A stretch of DNA of 64,000 nt, from contig NZ_DATFIP010000077.1 of assembly GCF_035270045.1 (NCBI RefSeq), positions 1 to 64,000 of the forward strand. The letters are read 5' to 3'. Origin of the DNA: Salibaculum sp035270045. GTDB lineage: Bacteria > Pseudomonadota > Alphaproteobacteria > Rhodobacterales > Rhodobacteraceae. The translations under genes were made by a program, and so were the position numbers. The notes under the pieces were generated by a model. That model was not told the origin of the DNA. It searched no databases and was given only the letters and a program-made list of their open reading frames with translations. This document shows, piece after piece, positions 16,018-25,725 of this stretch (position 1 is the first letter of the stretch; each line of letters begins with the position of its first letter).

Positions 16018-17787
16018 TCATTGCGTCAGCTTCAGGGCCCGGATGTCCGAGGCGATGGCGCTGAAGGCTTCCGAGATCTCGACCCCGTCAACGTCGAAGT
16101 AATGGTTGGGCGAACTGGCGCAATCGCGCAACGCCGCCTGCCCGCGCCAGGGGGCCTCGAAAGCCACGGAGTAGATGACGATGTTCTGGCCCCGCGCCGC
16201 AGCGCAGATCGAGGACAGGCGATTGTCCGCGCTGCTACCGTTTACCTTCGCTTCCATGGCGTAGAAAGTCGCCACGTAGGTGCTGTAGCTGATTTCGCGC
16301 TCCATGTACGGTTCGCGGAAGAATTCGAGGTAAATCTCGGTGCGGACCCAGCCTGAAAAGATGTCCTGCCAGGAGGCGTGGTAGACATCGTCGTCGTAGG
16401 CCTGCCCGCGCCCCGGCGTATGCGGGTTCTGGGCATCGGCGCTGGTCTCGGACTGGTAGTCGGGATAGCCGCGCGGGTGGTTGCCCTCGTCGTTTTCCCA
16501 GTAAGAGGCATCCAGGTGGAAGAACCAGTCGTCCGAGCGCCAGGATGTGCCTTGCCCGCGTGTCTGGATCGAGATCTGGTCCTGGTCCACGTCCCAGAGG
16601 GGTTGATCGGCATAGTCCTTGGCGAACCAGATCGACGACAGGCCGCTCTTGTAGGGTTCCTTGAGGTCAAATTCGGTGGTGTTCTCGCCATCGCTCATGA
16701 CGACGAGCACCTTGAGCACGCCGTTGGGATCGTTCCAGTCCAGCGGCCGGCCGTGCACTGGCGTGCCGGAATCGAGCACGGCGTTCAGTGCCGGACGCAT
16801 GGCAGGGTCCAGCAGGCCCACGCCCCATTTCACACCCAGGTCGATGGCGGTGTTGCCGAAATTCGTCATGGACGAGACGGCGTCCTTCAGGGTTTGCTTG
16901 TCCGTTTCGAAAGGCAGGATCGCGTTCTCGGTCCCCGGAAAACACCAGGGCCGTTCGATGGGGTGGACCCAGGTGCGGGTTTCTGCGCCGTAGTCGAAAT
17001 GCGACAGCCGGGTATAGCCCGGGCCCGCGTTGCCATCCGGGTCCGTCGGCAGGGCTGTCTGGTTGAACATGGAATCGGGCACGAGGATGCAATTCGATTC
17101 ATCATGATGGTCGGTCATGTCGAACTGCCCGCCCAGCGCCGGGCCGGGGTTGACCGCTGCCGAGTAGGGCACCGTCGAGATCGAGATCAGGCCTTCGGAG
17201 GCCTCTCCGTTATTGTTCAGGATCGCGTCGATGAAATCGTGTGCCGCCGGGACGAGGTTGGTGAAACGCCTGTTACGCTGCATCGAGGAAGACACGTCAA
17301 GCACCAGCGAAACCTCGACGTTGGTCACGCGCTCTTCTGCGGTGGAGGTGCCGCTGACCTTGAGGGTGCGGTCCATCTCTTCGTCCGATCGCAGGAAAGC
17401 GCGGGGAAAACCGACAAAGCGCATGGGCAATTCCACTTCCGCCTCGGCATTGACGATACGGAAGTTCAGGCCCTCGCTCACACTGGGTTCCTTGGACAGC
17501 AAATCGCCCAGCCCGGCGGTGTCGAAGTAGTTGCGCACGACCTCCGCGGGCGGTTGTGTCTGGTCGAGGTCCGCTGCGGCCAGAACGGCCCGGTCCAGCG
17601 TGCCCTGCATTTTTGCGCGGGTGGTTTCGAATCGCATGAAGTCGACGGCCATGCCGCCGAAGCCGAGGATCAGGACAAAGAGCACCAGCCCGAAGAAGGT
17701 CACACCACCTGACTCGTCTCGCCGGAAACGGCCAAACCGTCCGGCGTATCCCTTGCGGGCGAGCGCTGGCGTCGTGTCCACAGACAT
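16018..17787 (-). CDS. TadG-like protein with von Willebrand factor A domain
   Basis: This 589-residue protein begins with a basic segment and a hydrophobic helix (about 29-50) preceded by DESGGVTFFG, as in TadG proteins. Its vWA domain carries an intact metal-ion-dependent adhesion site, DVSSS (Asp164, Ser166, Ser168), so divalent-metal-dependent adhesion is likely. A long acidic, aromatic-rich insertion follows (about 380-490). The start at 17787 has a GGAAGGG ribosome site; the frame is open far upstream but not family-like. It is the first of three co-directional Tad-like genes. Secretion or surface assembly is inferred; the export machine must be elsewhere. Confidence 0.85.
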   Translation of the reverse strand: MSVDTTPALARKGYAGRFGRFRRDESGGVTFFGLVLFVLILGFGGMAVDFMRFETTRAKMQGTLDRAVLAAADLDQTQPPAEVVRNYFDTAGLGDLLSKEPSVSEGLNFRIVNAEAEVELPMRFVGFPRAFLRSDEEMDRTLKVSGTSTAEERVTNVEVSLVLDVSSSMQRNRRFTNLVPAAHDFIDAILNNNGEASEGLISISTVPYSAAVNPGPALGGQFDMTDHHDESNCILVPDSMFNQTALPTDPDGNAGPGYTRLSHFDYGAETRTWVHPIERPWCFPGTENAILPFETDKQTLKDAVSSMTNFGNTAIDLGVKWGVGLLDPAMRPALNAVLDSGTPVHGRPLDWNDPNGVLKVLVVMSDGENTTEFDLKEPYKSGLSSIWFAKDYADQPLWDVDQDQISIQTRGQGTSWRSDDWFFHLDASYWENDEGNHPRGYPDYQSETSADAQNPHTPGRGQAYDDDVYHASWQDIFSGWVRTEIYLEFFREPYMEREISYSTYVATFYAMEAKVNGSSADNRLSSICAAARGQNIVIYSVAFEAPWRGQAALRDCASSPNHYFDVDGVEISEAFSAIASDIRALKLTQ

Positions 17788-18102
17788 TTTCAACCCTTCC
17801 CACTTCAAAACTTTGCCGGTCATCTTTGACCGCATTACCCCTCGAGCAACCGAACAGGTCGCGGTGGCGAAAATGAGGCAGGAAAGCGGCCATGAACCAG
17901 CGAATGTCGCTGGCCTGGAAACCACCCGGTAAAGGCTGCGCCGACTGTTGCACCATGCGCGCCAATTGGCTGCCGGACCGCGCCGGAAAGCGGCGCGAAC
18001 CGCCCCGCGGCAGGAAGTGTTCAAATTTTCAGCGAATCGGCGTTAGGGTCGCCACAGGGCGGCAGCAGACCGCCCGTGAACGCTGCAAGGAAGGGACCCC
18101 CG

Positions 18103-19539
18103 ATGAACGTCATGCCCCAGAACGAGCCGACATTCCGCGAAAGCGTGGACATCATGTACAATCGGGCGGTCGCCCTGATGGACCTGCCCCCGGGGCTTGA
18201 GGAAAAGATCAGGGTCTGCAACGCCACCTACACCGTGCGGTTCGGGGTGCGGCTGCGGGGCAAGGTCGAGACATTCACCGGCTACCGCTCGGTGCATTCG
18301 GAACACATGGAACCGGTCAAGGGCGGCATCCGTTTTGCTTTGGCCGTGGACCAGGACGAGGTCGAGGCGCTGGCCGCGCTGATGACCTACAAGTGCGCCC
18401 TCGTCGAAGCGCCCTTCGGCGGCTCCAAGGGGGGGCTCTGCGTCGATCCCACCCAGTGGGAAGAGCACGAGATGGAAAGGATCACCCGCCGCTTTGCTTA
18501 TGAACTGGCCAAGCGCGACCTGATCAACCCGTCCCAGAACGTGCCCGCCCCCGACATGGGCACCGGCGAGCGGGAAATGGCCTGGATCGCCGACCAGTAT
18601 CGCCGCATGAACACCACAGACATCAATGCTGCGGCCTGTGTCACCGGCAAGCCGCCCCACGCGGGCGGCATCCAGGGCCGGGTCGAGGCAACGGGGCGCG
18701 GTGTGCAATATGGTCTGCGCGAGTTCTTCCGCGAACCCGAGGACGTGAAGAAGGCGGGCCTGTCGGGCAGGCTCGACGGCAAGCGCGTGATCGTTCAGGG
18801 CCTCGGCAACGTGGGCTACCACGCCGCCAAGTTCCTGTCCGAAGAGGACGGCTGCAAGGTCATCGGCATCATCGAGCGCGATGGTGCCTTGTTCAACGAG
18901 GCCGGCATCGACGTGGAAACCGTCCGTCAGTGGATCATCAAACATGGCGGGGTGTCGAAATACCCTGATGCCACCCATCAGGCCGATGGGTCCAAGGTGC
19001 TGGAAGCCGAGTGCGACATTCTCATCCCGGCGGCGCTTGAGGGGGTCATCAACCTTCAGAATGCCCCGCGTATCAAGGCGCCGCTGATCATCGAGGCCGC
19101 TAACGGCCCGATTACCGCCGGCGCGGACGATGTGCTGCGCGAGAAGGGCACCGTGATCATCCCCGACCTTTATGCCAACGCGGGCGGTGTCACCGTGTCC
19201 TACTTCGAATGGGTCAAGAACCTGTCCCACATCCGTTTCGGCCGGATGCAGCGCCGCCAGGAAGAGGCCCGGCACGAGCTGATCGTCAACGAGCTGGAGC
19301 GCCTTGACGCCATGATGGGCGATGCCTGGTCCATGTCGCCGGACTTCAAGCGCCGCTACATGCGGGGCGCCGACGAACTTGAACTGGTGCGCTCGGGGTT
19401 GGACGACACCATGCGCTCGGCCTTCCAGGCGATGCGCAACACCTGGCACGGGCGCAGCGACGTCAATGACCTGCGCACCGCCGGTTTCATCACCGCGATC
19501 GACCGCGTCGCCATGAGCTATGCGGCCAAGGGCCTCTGA
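18103..19539 (+). CDS. Glu/Leu/Phe/Val-type glutamate dehydrogenase
   Basis: This 478-residue enzyme interconverts glutamate and 2-oxoglutarate with ammonia, using NAD(P). The substrate-binding region shows PVKGGIRF and the catalytic region YKCALVEAPFGGSKGG with the conserved lysines. The dinucleotide-binding region contains VIVQGLGNVG. The ATG at 18103 is preferred over one at 18076 because AAGGAAGGG lies at the right distance before it. The gene directly precedes sarcosine oxidase genes on the same strand (176-bp gap), which suggests a role in disposing of nitrogen from amine catabolism. Cofactor preference cannot be read reliably. Confidence 0.93.
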   Translation: MNVMPQNEPTFRESVDIMYNRAVALMDLPPGLEEKIRVCNATYTVRFGVRLRGKVETFTGYRSVHSEHMEPVKGGIRFALAVDQDEVEALAALMTYKCALVEAPFGGSKGGLCVDPTQWEEHEMERITRRFAYELAKRDLINPSQNVPAPDMGTGEREMAWIADQYRRMNTTDINAAACVTGKPPHAGGIQGRVEATGRGVQYGLREFFREPEDVKKAGLSGRLDGKRVIVQGLGNVGYHAAKFLSEEDGCKVIGIIERDGALFNEAGIDVETVRQWIIKHGGVSKYPDATHQADGSKVLEAECDILIPAALEGVINLQNAPRIKAPLIIEAANGPITAGADDVLREKGTVIIPDLYANAGGVTVSYFEWVKNLSHIRFGRMQRRQEEARHELIVNELERLDAMMGDAWSMSPDFKRRYMRGADELELVRSGLDDTMRSAFQAMRNTWHGRSDVNDLRTAGFITAIDRVAMSYAAKGL

Positions 19540-19593
19540 GCTTCGGGGCGGGGGTCGCCTTGGCGCGGTCCGACGGCGCAGGCGCATCCGATA

Positions 19594-19610
19594 GCGACTG
19601 GAATAGTCGC
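19594..19610. promoter_or_regulatory. Inverted repeat GCGACT-N5-AGTCGC upstream of soxB
   Basis: A perfect 6-bp inverted repeat with a 5-bp spacer lies 106 bp upstream of soxB, in the only sizeable gap between the glutamate dehydrogenase gene and the sarcosine oxidase operon. It is suitable as an operator for the operon; the same bases could form a weak hairpin terminating the dehydrogenase transcript. No linked regulator points to one choice. Confidence 0.35.
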
Positions 19611-19715
19611 CCGTTGGCCAGCCGGTGTCGCGCAAATCCAAGCTGCGGCACCACGGGGCATTGAAACCTGCGACGGCGCCCGCTTCACTGGCAGGGTGCG
19701 ACGAAAGGGCAAGGC

Positions 19716-20981
19716 ATGGGCTTCTCGGGCGGCTATTCAGGGTTCCGCGTCTTCAAGGAAGGGCTGTTCGGCCAGAAGGGCTGGAAACCCGCCTGGCGCG
19801 ATCCCGACCCCAAACCGGAATACGACATCGTCGTCATCGGCGGCGGCGGGCACGGGCTGGCCACGGCCTTCTACCTTGCCAAGGAACACGGCCTGACCAA
19901 CGTCGCCGTTCTGGAAAAGGGCTATATCGGTGGCGGCAACGTGGGCCGGAACACGACGATCGTGCGCGCCAACTACTTCCTGCCCGGCAATTCGGAGTTC
20001 TACAGCCATTCGCTGAAACTGTGGGAGGGGATGGAGCACGAGCTGAACTACAACGTCATGCATTCGCAGCGGGGCCTGATCAACCTGTTCCATTCCGACG
20101 GCCAGCGCGATGCTTTCGTCCGGCGCGGTAACGCGATGGTCAACCAGGGCGACGACGCCATTCTGCTGGACCGCGAGGGTGTGCGCGACCACTTGCCCTA
20201 CCTGGATTTCGACACGGCGCGGTTTCCGATCTATGGCGGACTTTATCACCCGCGCGGGGGCACGGCCCGGCACGATGCCGTGGCCTGGGGCTATGCCCGG
20301 GGGGCAGACCGGCGTGGGGTCGATCTGATCCAGAATTGCGAGGTCACGGGCATCGACACCGAGAACGGCAAGGTGCGCGGCGTGCAGACCACGCGCGGTG
20401 CGATACGCGCCGGGAAGGTCGCCATCGTGACTGCGGGGCGTTCGGGGCAGGTGGCGGCAATGGCCGGCATGCGCCTGCCCATCGAAAGCCATGTCCTGCA
20501 GGCCTTCGTGACCGAGGGGCTGAAACCCGTGATCGACCATGTCGTCAGCTTCGGCATGGGGCATTTCTACATCAGCCAGTCCGACAAGGGGGGGCTGGTC
20601 TTCGGCGGCGACCTGGATTTCCATGCCTCCTACGCCAGCCGCGGCAACCTGCCCATGGCCGAACACGTGATGGAGGCGGCGATGACCCTGATGCCCGCCA
20701 TCGGCAAGGCTCGCGTGCTGCGGTCCTGGGGCGGGATAATGGACATGACGCCGGACGGCAGCCCGATCATCGACAAGACCGATACCGAGGGGCTCTTCAT
20801 CGACTGTGGCTGGTGTTACGGCGGGTTCAAGGCTGTGCCCGGGTCGGGTTTCTCCCTGGCGCACCTGATCGCCACCGGCCGCCACCACGATCCGGCGGCG
20901 AAATTCCGGCTGGATCGGTTCCGCACCGGCCGCGGCCTGATGGACGAAGAGGGCACCGGCTCTCAGCACAACCTGCACTGA
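19716..20981 (+). CDS. soxB: Sarcosine oxidase subunit beta
   Basis: The 421-residue beta subunit carries the site where sarcosine is oxidised to glycine and formaldehyde equivalents, with FAD and covalently bound FMN in the heterotetramer. The N-terminal Rossmann motif IGGGGHGLATAFYLAKEHG and the downstream EKGYIGGGNVGRNTTIVRAN segment match SoxB. The C-terminal SWGGIMDMTPDGSPIID and DCGWCYGGFKAVPGSG are also diagnostic. It is the first gene of soxBDAG, followed after 9 bp by soxD. The ATG at 19716 follows AAAGGGCAAGG. Confidence 0.97.
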   Translation: MGFSGGYSGFRVFKEGLFGQKGWKPAWRDPDPKPEYDIVVIGGGGHGLATAFYLAKEHGLTNVAVLEKGYIGGGNVGRNTTIVRANYFLPGNSEFYSHSLKLWEGMEHELNYNVMHSQRGLINLFHSDGQRDAFVRRGNAMVNQGDDAILLDREGVRDHLPYLDFDTARFPIYGGLYHPRGGTARHDAVAWGYARGADRRGVDLIQNCEVTGIDTENGKVRGVQTTRGAIRAGKVAIVTAGRSGQVAAMAGMRLPIESHVLQAFVTEGLKPVIDHVVSFGMGHFYISQSDKGGLVFGGDLDFHASYASRGNLPMAEHVMEAAMTLMPAIGKARVLRSWGGIMDMTPDGSPIIDKTDTEGLFIDCGWCYGGFKAVPGSGFSLAHLIATGRHHDPAAKFRLDRFRTGRGLMDEEGTGSQHNLH

Positions 20982-20990
20982 GGACAGACG

Positions 20991-21254
20991 ATGCGTATCC
21001 CTTGCCCCCTCTGCGGGCCCCGAGACCGGCGCGAATTCACCTACCAGGGCGCGGCCGCCATGCTGGATCGTCCTGCGCCCGACGCGGGCGCCGCCGCTTG
21101 GGACGACTACCTGCACAACCGCGACAATCCCTGCGGCGAAACCCGTGACCTGTGGTTTCACGAGGCCGGCTGCGGGGCCTGGCTGGTGGTGACGCGCGAC
21201 ACCGCCACGCACGCGGTCATGACCGCGAAACTGGCCGAAAAGGGGGCGTCATGA
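20991..21254 (+). CDS. soxD: Sarcosine oxidase subunit delta
   Basis: This 87-residue subunit binds zinc. The ligands expected from the characterised enzyme are visible as Cys5, Cys8, His57 and Cys61 (IPCPLCGP and FHEAGCGAW). It has no catalytic role of its own but is required for the tetramer. Its stop overlaps the soxA start in an ATGA arrangement, so translation of soxA is coupled. Confidence 0.95.
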   Translation: MRIPCPLCGPRDRREFTYQGAAAMLDRPAPDAGAAAWDDYLHNRDNPCGETRDLWFHEAGCGAWLVVTRDTATHAVMTAKLAEKGAS

Positions 21255-24181
21255 GGATCGCGGGCCGCGGGCTGCACCAGGGCACCACCTCGGTGCCCTT
21301 CACTTTCGACGGGGAGCGCCTGACCGGGCGGGCGGGCGACACGCTGGCCGCCGCGCTGATCGCCAATGACAAGCGCATGGTCGCAAGGTCGTTCAAGTAT
21401 CACCGCCCGCGCGGCATCCTGACCGCCGGGTCCGAAGAACCCAACGCACTGGTCACGATCGGCCACGGCCCGCAGAGCGACCCGAACGTGCGGGCCACCG
21501 TGCAAGAGCTTTACGAGGGGCTGGAGGCGCGTAGCCAGAACGCTTTCCCGTCTGTCAACTTCGACCTGATGGCGGTCAATGACCTGATGTCGCCCTTTCT
21601 TGGCGCCGGCTTCTATTACAAGACCTTCATGTGGCCGAAATCCTTCTGGGAAAAGCTCTACGAGCCCGTGATCCGCCGTGCCGCCGGGCTGGGCGCCCTG
21701 TCGGGCCTGACCAACGCGGATACCTATGAAAAGGCCTTTGCCCATTGCGACGTGCTTGTGATCGGCGCGGGGCCCGCGGGGCTAGTGGCGGCGCTGACGG
21801 CCGCCCGGGCCGGGGCGGATGTGATCCTGGCGGACGAGGATGCCCGGATGGGTGGCCGCCTGTTGGCCGAGACGGAAGAGGTGGACGGCAAGCCCGGTCA
21901 TGCCTGGGCCTCCGGGATCGTCGCCGAACTGGCCGCCATGGACAATGTCCGCCTCATGCCGCGCACGGCCGTGACAGGCGCCTATGACCAGGGCACCTAT
22001 GGCGCGCTGGAACGGGTGGGCCAGCATCACCCGCACCGGCCCGGAAAACCGCTGGAATGTTTCTGGCGCATCGTGGCGGGCCGCGCGATCCTGTGCGCCG
22101 GGGCCTTGGAACGGCCCGTGGCCTTCCCGAACAACGACCGCCCCGGGATCATGACGGCGGGCGCCGTGCGCGCCTACCTCAACCGCTGGGGCGTGGTGGC
22201 GGGCCGCAAGGTGGCTGTCTTCGCCAACAATGACGGGGCGCACCGCACGGCACTGGACCTGATGTCGGCTGGCGTGGATGTTTCGGCGGTGATCGACAGC
22301 CGGGTCGAGGTGCAGGCTTTTGGCGATTACAAGCTGTTCACCGGGGCGCAGGTGATCGGCACCAAGGGCCGCAAGGGGCTGGAAAGCCTGTCGATGCGAC
22401 AGGGCGGCCGGACCCTGCGGATCGAGGCCGAGTGCCTTGCCGTCTCGGGCGGCTGGAATCCCTCGGTCCACCTGGCTTGCCACATGAACCGCCGCCCCGA
22501 ATGGGATGCTCGGACGCTCAGTTTCCTGCCGCGCGACGGCATGGTGCCGGGGATGTCCGTCGCCGGGGCCGCGCGCGGGCAGTTTTCCACCGCCGCCTGC
22601 CTGGCCGATGGCGTCCGCGTCGCGAAGGATGTGGTGATAGAGCTGGGCCTGACACCCTCAGACACCGCCGTGCCCGACGCCGAGGATCGTCCCTATCGCA
22701 TCGAGGAGCTTTGGGCGATCGAGGGCCGGGGCCGCAAGTGGCTCGACTTCCAGAACGACGTGCATGTGAAGGATGTCAGGCTCGCCGCGCAGGAAAATTT
22801 CCGCTCGGTCGAACACATGAAGCGCTACACGACCCAAGGTATGGCCACTGACCAGGGCAAGAACTCCAACGTCGCCGCGCTGGCCGTTCTGGCCGATGCG
22901 ACCGGGCGCACGATCCCCGAAACCGGGACCACGACGTTCCGCCCGCCCTACACGCCCGTCTCCATCGCCGCGATGGGCGCGGGATCACAGGGCGAGGGGT
23001 TCGCCCCCAAACGCCTGACGACCAGCCATCACGCCAGCCTGGATCGCGGTGCCCCGATGATCGAGGCTGGGCTGTGGTATCGCCCCGGCTATTTTCCCAA
23101 GCCTGCGGAGCAGACCTGGCAAGAGGCCTGCAACCGCGAGGTCACGATGGTCCGCAACGCGGTTGGCATCTGCGACGTCTCCACGCTGGGCAAGATCGAC
23201 ATCCAGGGGCCGGATGCGGCGGCCTTCTTGGACTTCGTCTATACCAACACCTTCAGCACGCTGAAGGTGGGCCGGGTGCGCTATGGCCTGATGCTGCGCG
23301 AGGATGGTCACGTCATGGATGACGGCACCACCGCGCGGTTGGGCGAGGCGCATTTCCTGATGACCACGACCACCGCCGCCGCCGGCCTGGTCATGCGGCA
23401 CCTGGAATGGGTGGCGCAGGCCTTGCGCCCTGACCTCGACGTGGTTTTCACCAGCGCGACCGAGCATTGGGCGCAGTTCGCCGTGGCCGGGCCGAAATCG
23501 CGTGCCCTGCTGGATGCCGTGGTCGATGGCGGCCTCGACCCCGAGTCATGGCCCTTCATGGCCTGCGGCGAGATCGATGTGATGGGCGTGCGCGGGCGGC
23601 TATTCCGTATCTCGTTCTCTGGTGAACATGCCTACGAGATCGCCGTGCCGGCCCGCTACGGCGCGGCGCTGTTTCGGGTGCTTCTGGCCCAGGCCGAGGT
23701 GCTGGGCGGCGGCGCCTACGGGATGGAGGCGCTCAACGTCTTGCGCATCGAGAAGGGGCATATCACCCATGCCGAGATCCACGGTCGCACCACGGCCTTC
23801 GATATCGGCTTCGAAGGCATGGTCAGCAAGAAGAAGGACTGCGTCGGCCAGCCTGCCTCGCGCCGGCCGGGCCTGCTGGAGGACAGCCGCGAACAACTGG
23901 TGGGGCTGAAACCCGTCGCTCCGGGCGCCAAGCTGACCGCCGGAGCGCACCTGTTCGAGGAACGCGCCGAGCCGGTGCGCACCAACGATCATGGCTATAT
24001 AACCAGCGTTTGCCATTCGCCGACACTGGGGCACGACCTGGCGCTGGGTTTTCTTGCCAATGGCCGGGCGCGGCATGGGGAAACCGTCAAGGTTGTCGAT
24101 CACCTGCGCGGGATCACGACGCTGGCACGGGTCTGCGACCCGGTCTTTTTCGACAAGGCAGGGGAGCGTTTCCGTGGCTAA
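21251..24181 (+). CDS. soxA: Sarcosine oxidase subunit alpha
   Basis: The 976-residue alpha subunit binds NAD and tetrahydrofolate and links the oxidation to folate C1 transfer. Domains in order: a ferredoxin-like N-terminal region (about 1-100, with FKYHRPRGIL), a pyridine-nucleotide disulfide-reductase domain with GAGPAG at 172-177, and a C-terminal GCV_T-type folate-binding domain from about 590. The start at 21251 overlaps the soxD stop and gives the usual IAGRGLHQG-type beginning. The size is within the family range of about 960-1005. Confidence 0.97.
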   Translation: MRIAGRGLHQGTTSVPFTFDGERLTGRAGDTLAAALIANDKRMVARSFKYHRPRGILTAGSEEPNALVTIGHGPQSDPNVRATVQELYEGLEARSQNAFPSVNFDLMAVNDLMSPFLGAGFYYKTFMWPKSFWEKLYEPVIRRAAGLGALSGLTNADTYEKAFAHCDVLVIGAGPAGLVAALTAARAGADVILADEDARMGGRLLAETEEVDGKPGHAWASGIVAELAAMDNVRLMPRTAVTGAYDQGTYGALERVGQHHPHRPGKPLECFWRIVAGRAILCAGALERPVAFPNNDRPGIMTAGAVRAYLNRWGVVAGRKVAVFANNDGAHRTALDLMSAGVDVSAVIDSRVEVQAFGDYKLFTGAQVIGTKGRKGLESLSMRQGGRTLRIEAECLAVSGGWNPSVHLACHMNRRPEWDARTLSFLPRDGMVPGMSVAGAARGQFSTAACLADGVRVAKDVVIELGLTPSDTAVPDAEDRPYRIEELWAIEGRGRKWLDFQNDVHVKDVRLAAQENFRSVEHMKRYTTQGMATDQGKNSNVAALAVLADATGRTIPETGTTTFRPPYTPVSIAAMGAGSQGEGFAPKRLTTSHHASLDRGAPMIEAGLWYRPGYFPKPAEQTWQEACNREVTMVRNAVGICDVSTLGKIDIQGPDAAAFLDFVYTNTFSTLKVGRVRYGLMLREDGHVMDDGTTARLGEAHFLMTTTTAAAGLVMRHLEWVAQALRPDLDVVFTSATEHWAQFAVAGPKSRALLDAVVDGGLDPESWPFMACGEIDVMGVRGRLFRISFSGEHAYEIAVPARYGAALFRVLLAQAEVLGGGAYGMEALNVLRIEKGHITHAEIHGRTTAFDIGFEGMVSKKKDCVGQPASRRPGLLEDSREQLVGLKPVAPGAKLTAGAHLFEERAEPVRTNDHGYITSVCHSPTLGHDLALGFLANGRARHGETVKVVDHLRGITTLARVCDPVFFDKAGERFRG

Positions 24182-24713
24182 TCTTGTAGCTCTTTCGCCC
24201 TGTGACGGGCTTCTGCCGCAGACCATCGGCGCCGTGACCCTGACAGAGGTCAATCTTGGTCAGATCACCGCCATCCTGCCATTCAAGGGCCAGAAAAAGG
24301 CCGTCAGCGATGCCTTGAAATCGGCGCTTGGCGTGGGCTTTCCGGCACCCGGGTGCAGCCAGGCCAAGGGGCGCGCGCGTGCGGTCTGGGTCGGAAAGGG
24401 CGAGGCGCTGCTCACGGGGGTTGATTGCCCCGCGATCCAGGGCGCGGCCTGCGTGGATCAATCCGACGCGTGGTGCACGGTCGAGATCGCGGGCAAATCG
24501 GTGGAGGACGTGCTGGCGCGGCTGGTCCCTGTGGACTTGCGTGCGGCCACATTCAAACGCGGCCACACGGCGAAGACGCTGCTGGGGCAGATGACCGCCA
24601 GCGTGTCTCGCACGGGTGATGATGCCTTCGAGATCATGGTGTTCCGGTCGATGGCCGAAACACTTGTCGAAGAGCTGACCCGCGCCGCAAGTGGCCTGGC
24701 CGCCCGCCACTGA
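24174..24713 (+). CDS. soxG: Sarcosine oxidase subunit gamma
   Basis: The 179-residue gamma subunit completes the heterotetramer; it resembles a shortened GCV_T fold. The start is read as GTG at 24174, which overlaps the soxA stop by 8 bp and follows an AGGGGAGCG ribosome site; the upstream ATGs in this frame lie inside soxA and are not family-like. Segments such as CSVDQSD-type CVDQSDAWCTVEIAG and LVPVDLR match SoxG. It ends 10 bp before the convergent choV gene. Confidence 0.92.
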   Translation: MANLVALSPCDGLLPQTIGAVTLTEVNLGQITAILPFKGQKKAVSDALKSALGVGFPAPGCSQAKGRARAVWVGKGEALLTGVDCPAIQGAACVDQSDAWCTVEIAGKSVEDVLARLVPVDLRAATFKRGHTAKTLLGQMTASVSRTGDDAFEIMVFRSMAETLVEELTRAASGLAARH

Positions 24714-24723
24714 GGCGTGTCGA

Positions 24724-25725
24724 TCAGCCGATGCGCGCCAGCACCGAGGCTTGCGTGACCTTGCCGATGGGCTGTCCAGCCTCGGTCACGGTCAGGCTGG
24801 GCGTGTCCTGCAAGCGGTCGATCAGGTCCGCCAGCGGCGCCTCGGCATCCACCTCTGGCCCCTCGGCCCCGTCGATCATCACGTCCCGCGCCCGCAGCAC
24901 GCCCAGCGGGTTCATGTTGGCCACGAAATCGGCCACGTAGTCATTGGCCGGGCTGGAGAAGATCTCGCGCGGGGTGCCGCATTGCACGATGCGCCCACCC
25001 TCCATGATGGCGATCCGGTTTCCGATCTTGAAAGCCTCGTCCAGGTCGTGGCTGACGAAGATGATGGTCTTGCCCAGCCGCTTCTGCAGGTCCAGCAGTT
25101 CGTCCTGCAACCGGGTCCGGATCAGCGGGTCGAGCGCGGAGAAAGGTTCGTCCATCAGCAACAGTGGCGCGTCCGTGGCAAAGGCGCGGGCCAGGCCGAC
25201 TCGCTGCTGCATCCCGCCCGACAGCTCGCCGACCAGCGCATCCGCGCGATCCGCAAGTCCGACCAGTGCCAGTTGCGCCGCGACCTTCTCGTGGCGTTCG
25301 GCCTTTTCCATGCCGTCCAGTTCCAGCCCGAACCCGACGTTGTCGCGCACGCTGCGCCATGGCAGCAGGCCGAATTGCTGAAAGACCATGGCGATCCGCT
25401 TGCGGCGCAGGCGCCGCAGGGTGGCGGTGTCGGCACGGGTCACGCTGACCTTTTCGCCGCCATCTTCGACCCGCACTTCGCCGCGCACGACCGGGTTCAG
25501 CCCGTTGACGGCCCGTAGCAGGGTGGACTTGCCTGATCCGGACAGGCCCATCAACACGAGGATTTCGCCCTCTTCCACGTCGATGGAACAGTCATGCACC
25601 CCCAGGACCTGGCCCGTCTCGGTCTGGATCTCGGCACGCTCCTTGCCACTGTCCATAAGGGGCAATGCGCTTTCGGGCTTCCCGCCGAAGACGATCGAGA
25701 CCCTGTCGAATTCCACCGCGCTCAT
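24724..25725 (-). CDS. choV: Choline ABC transporter, ATP-binding protein
   Basis: The 333-residue ATPase powers choline uptake. Walker A is GLSGSGKST (60-68), the signature is LSGGMQQRVGLARA, and Walker B is LLLMDEPFSALD. The sequence FSSPANDYVADFVANMNPLGVL and a C-terminal CBS-like segment mark the ProV/ChoV branch of osmoprotectant and choline transporters. An N-terminal insertion (about 20-38) is usual for ChoV. Its start overlaps the choW stop (ATGA at 25722-25725), so the operon order is choX-choW-choV. Confidence 0.94.
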   Translation of the reverse strand: MSAVEFDRVSIVFGGKPESALPLMDSGKERAEIQTETGQVLGVHDCSIDVEEGEILVLMGLSGSGKSTLLRAVNGLNPVVRGEVRVEDGGEKVSVTRADTATLRRLRRKRIAMVFQQFGLLPWRSVRDNVGFGLELDGMEKAERHEKVAAQLALVGLADRADALVGELSGGMQQRVGLARAFATDAPLLLMDEPFSALDPLIRTRLQDELLDLQKRLGKTIIFVSHDLDEAFKIGNRIAIMEGGRIVQCGTPREIFSSPANDYVADFVANMNPLGVLRARDVMIDGAEGPEVDAEAPLADLIDRLQDTPSLTVTEAGQPIGKVTQASVLARIG

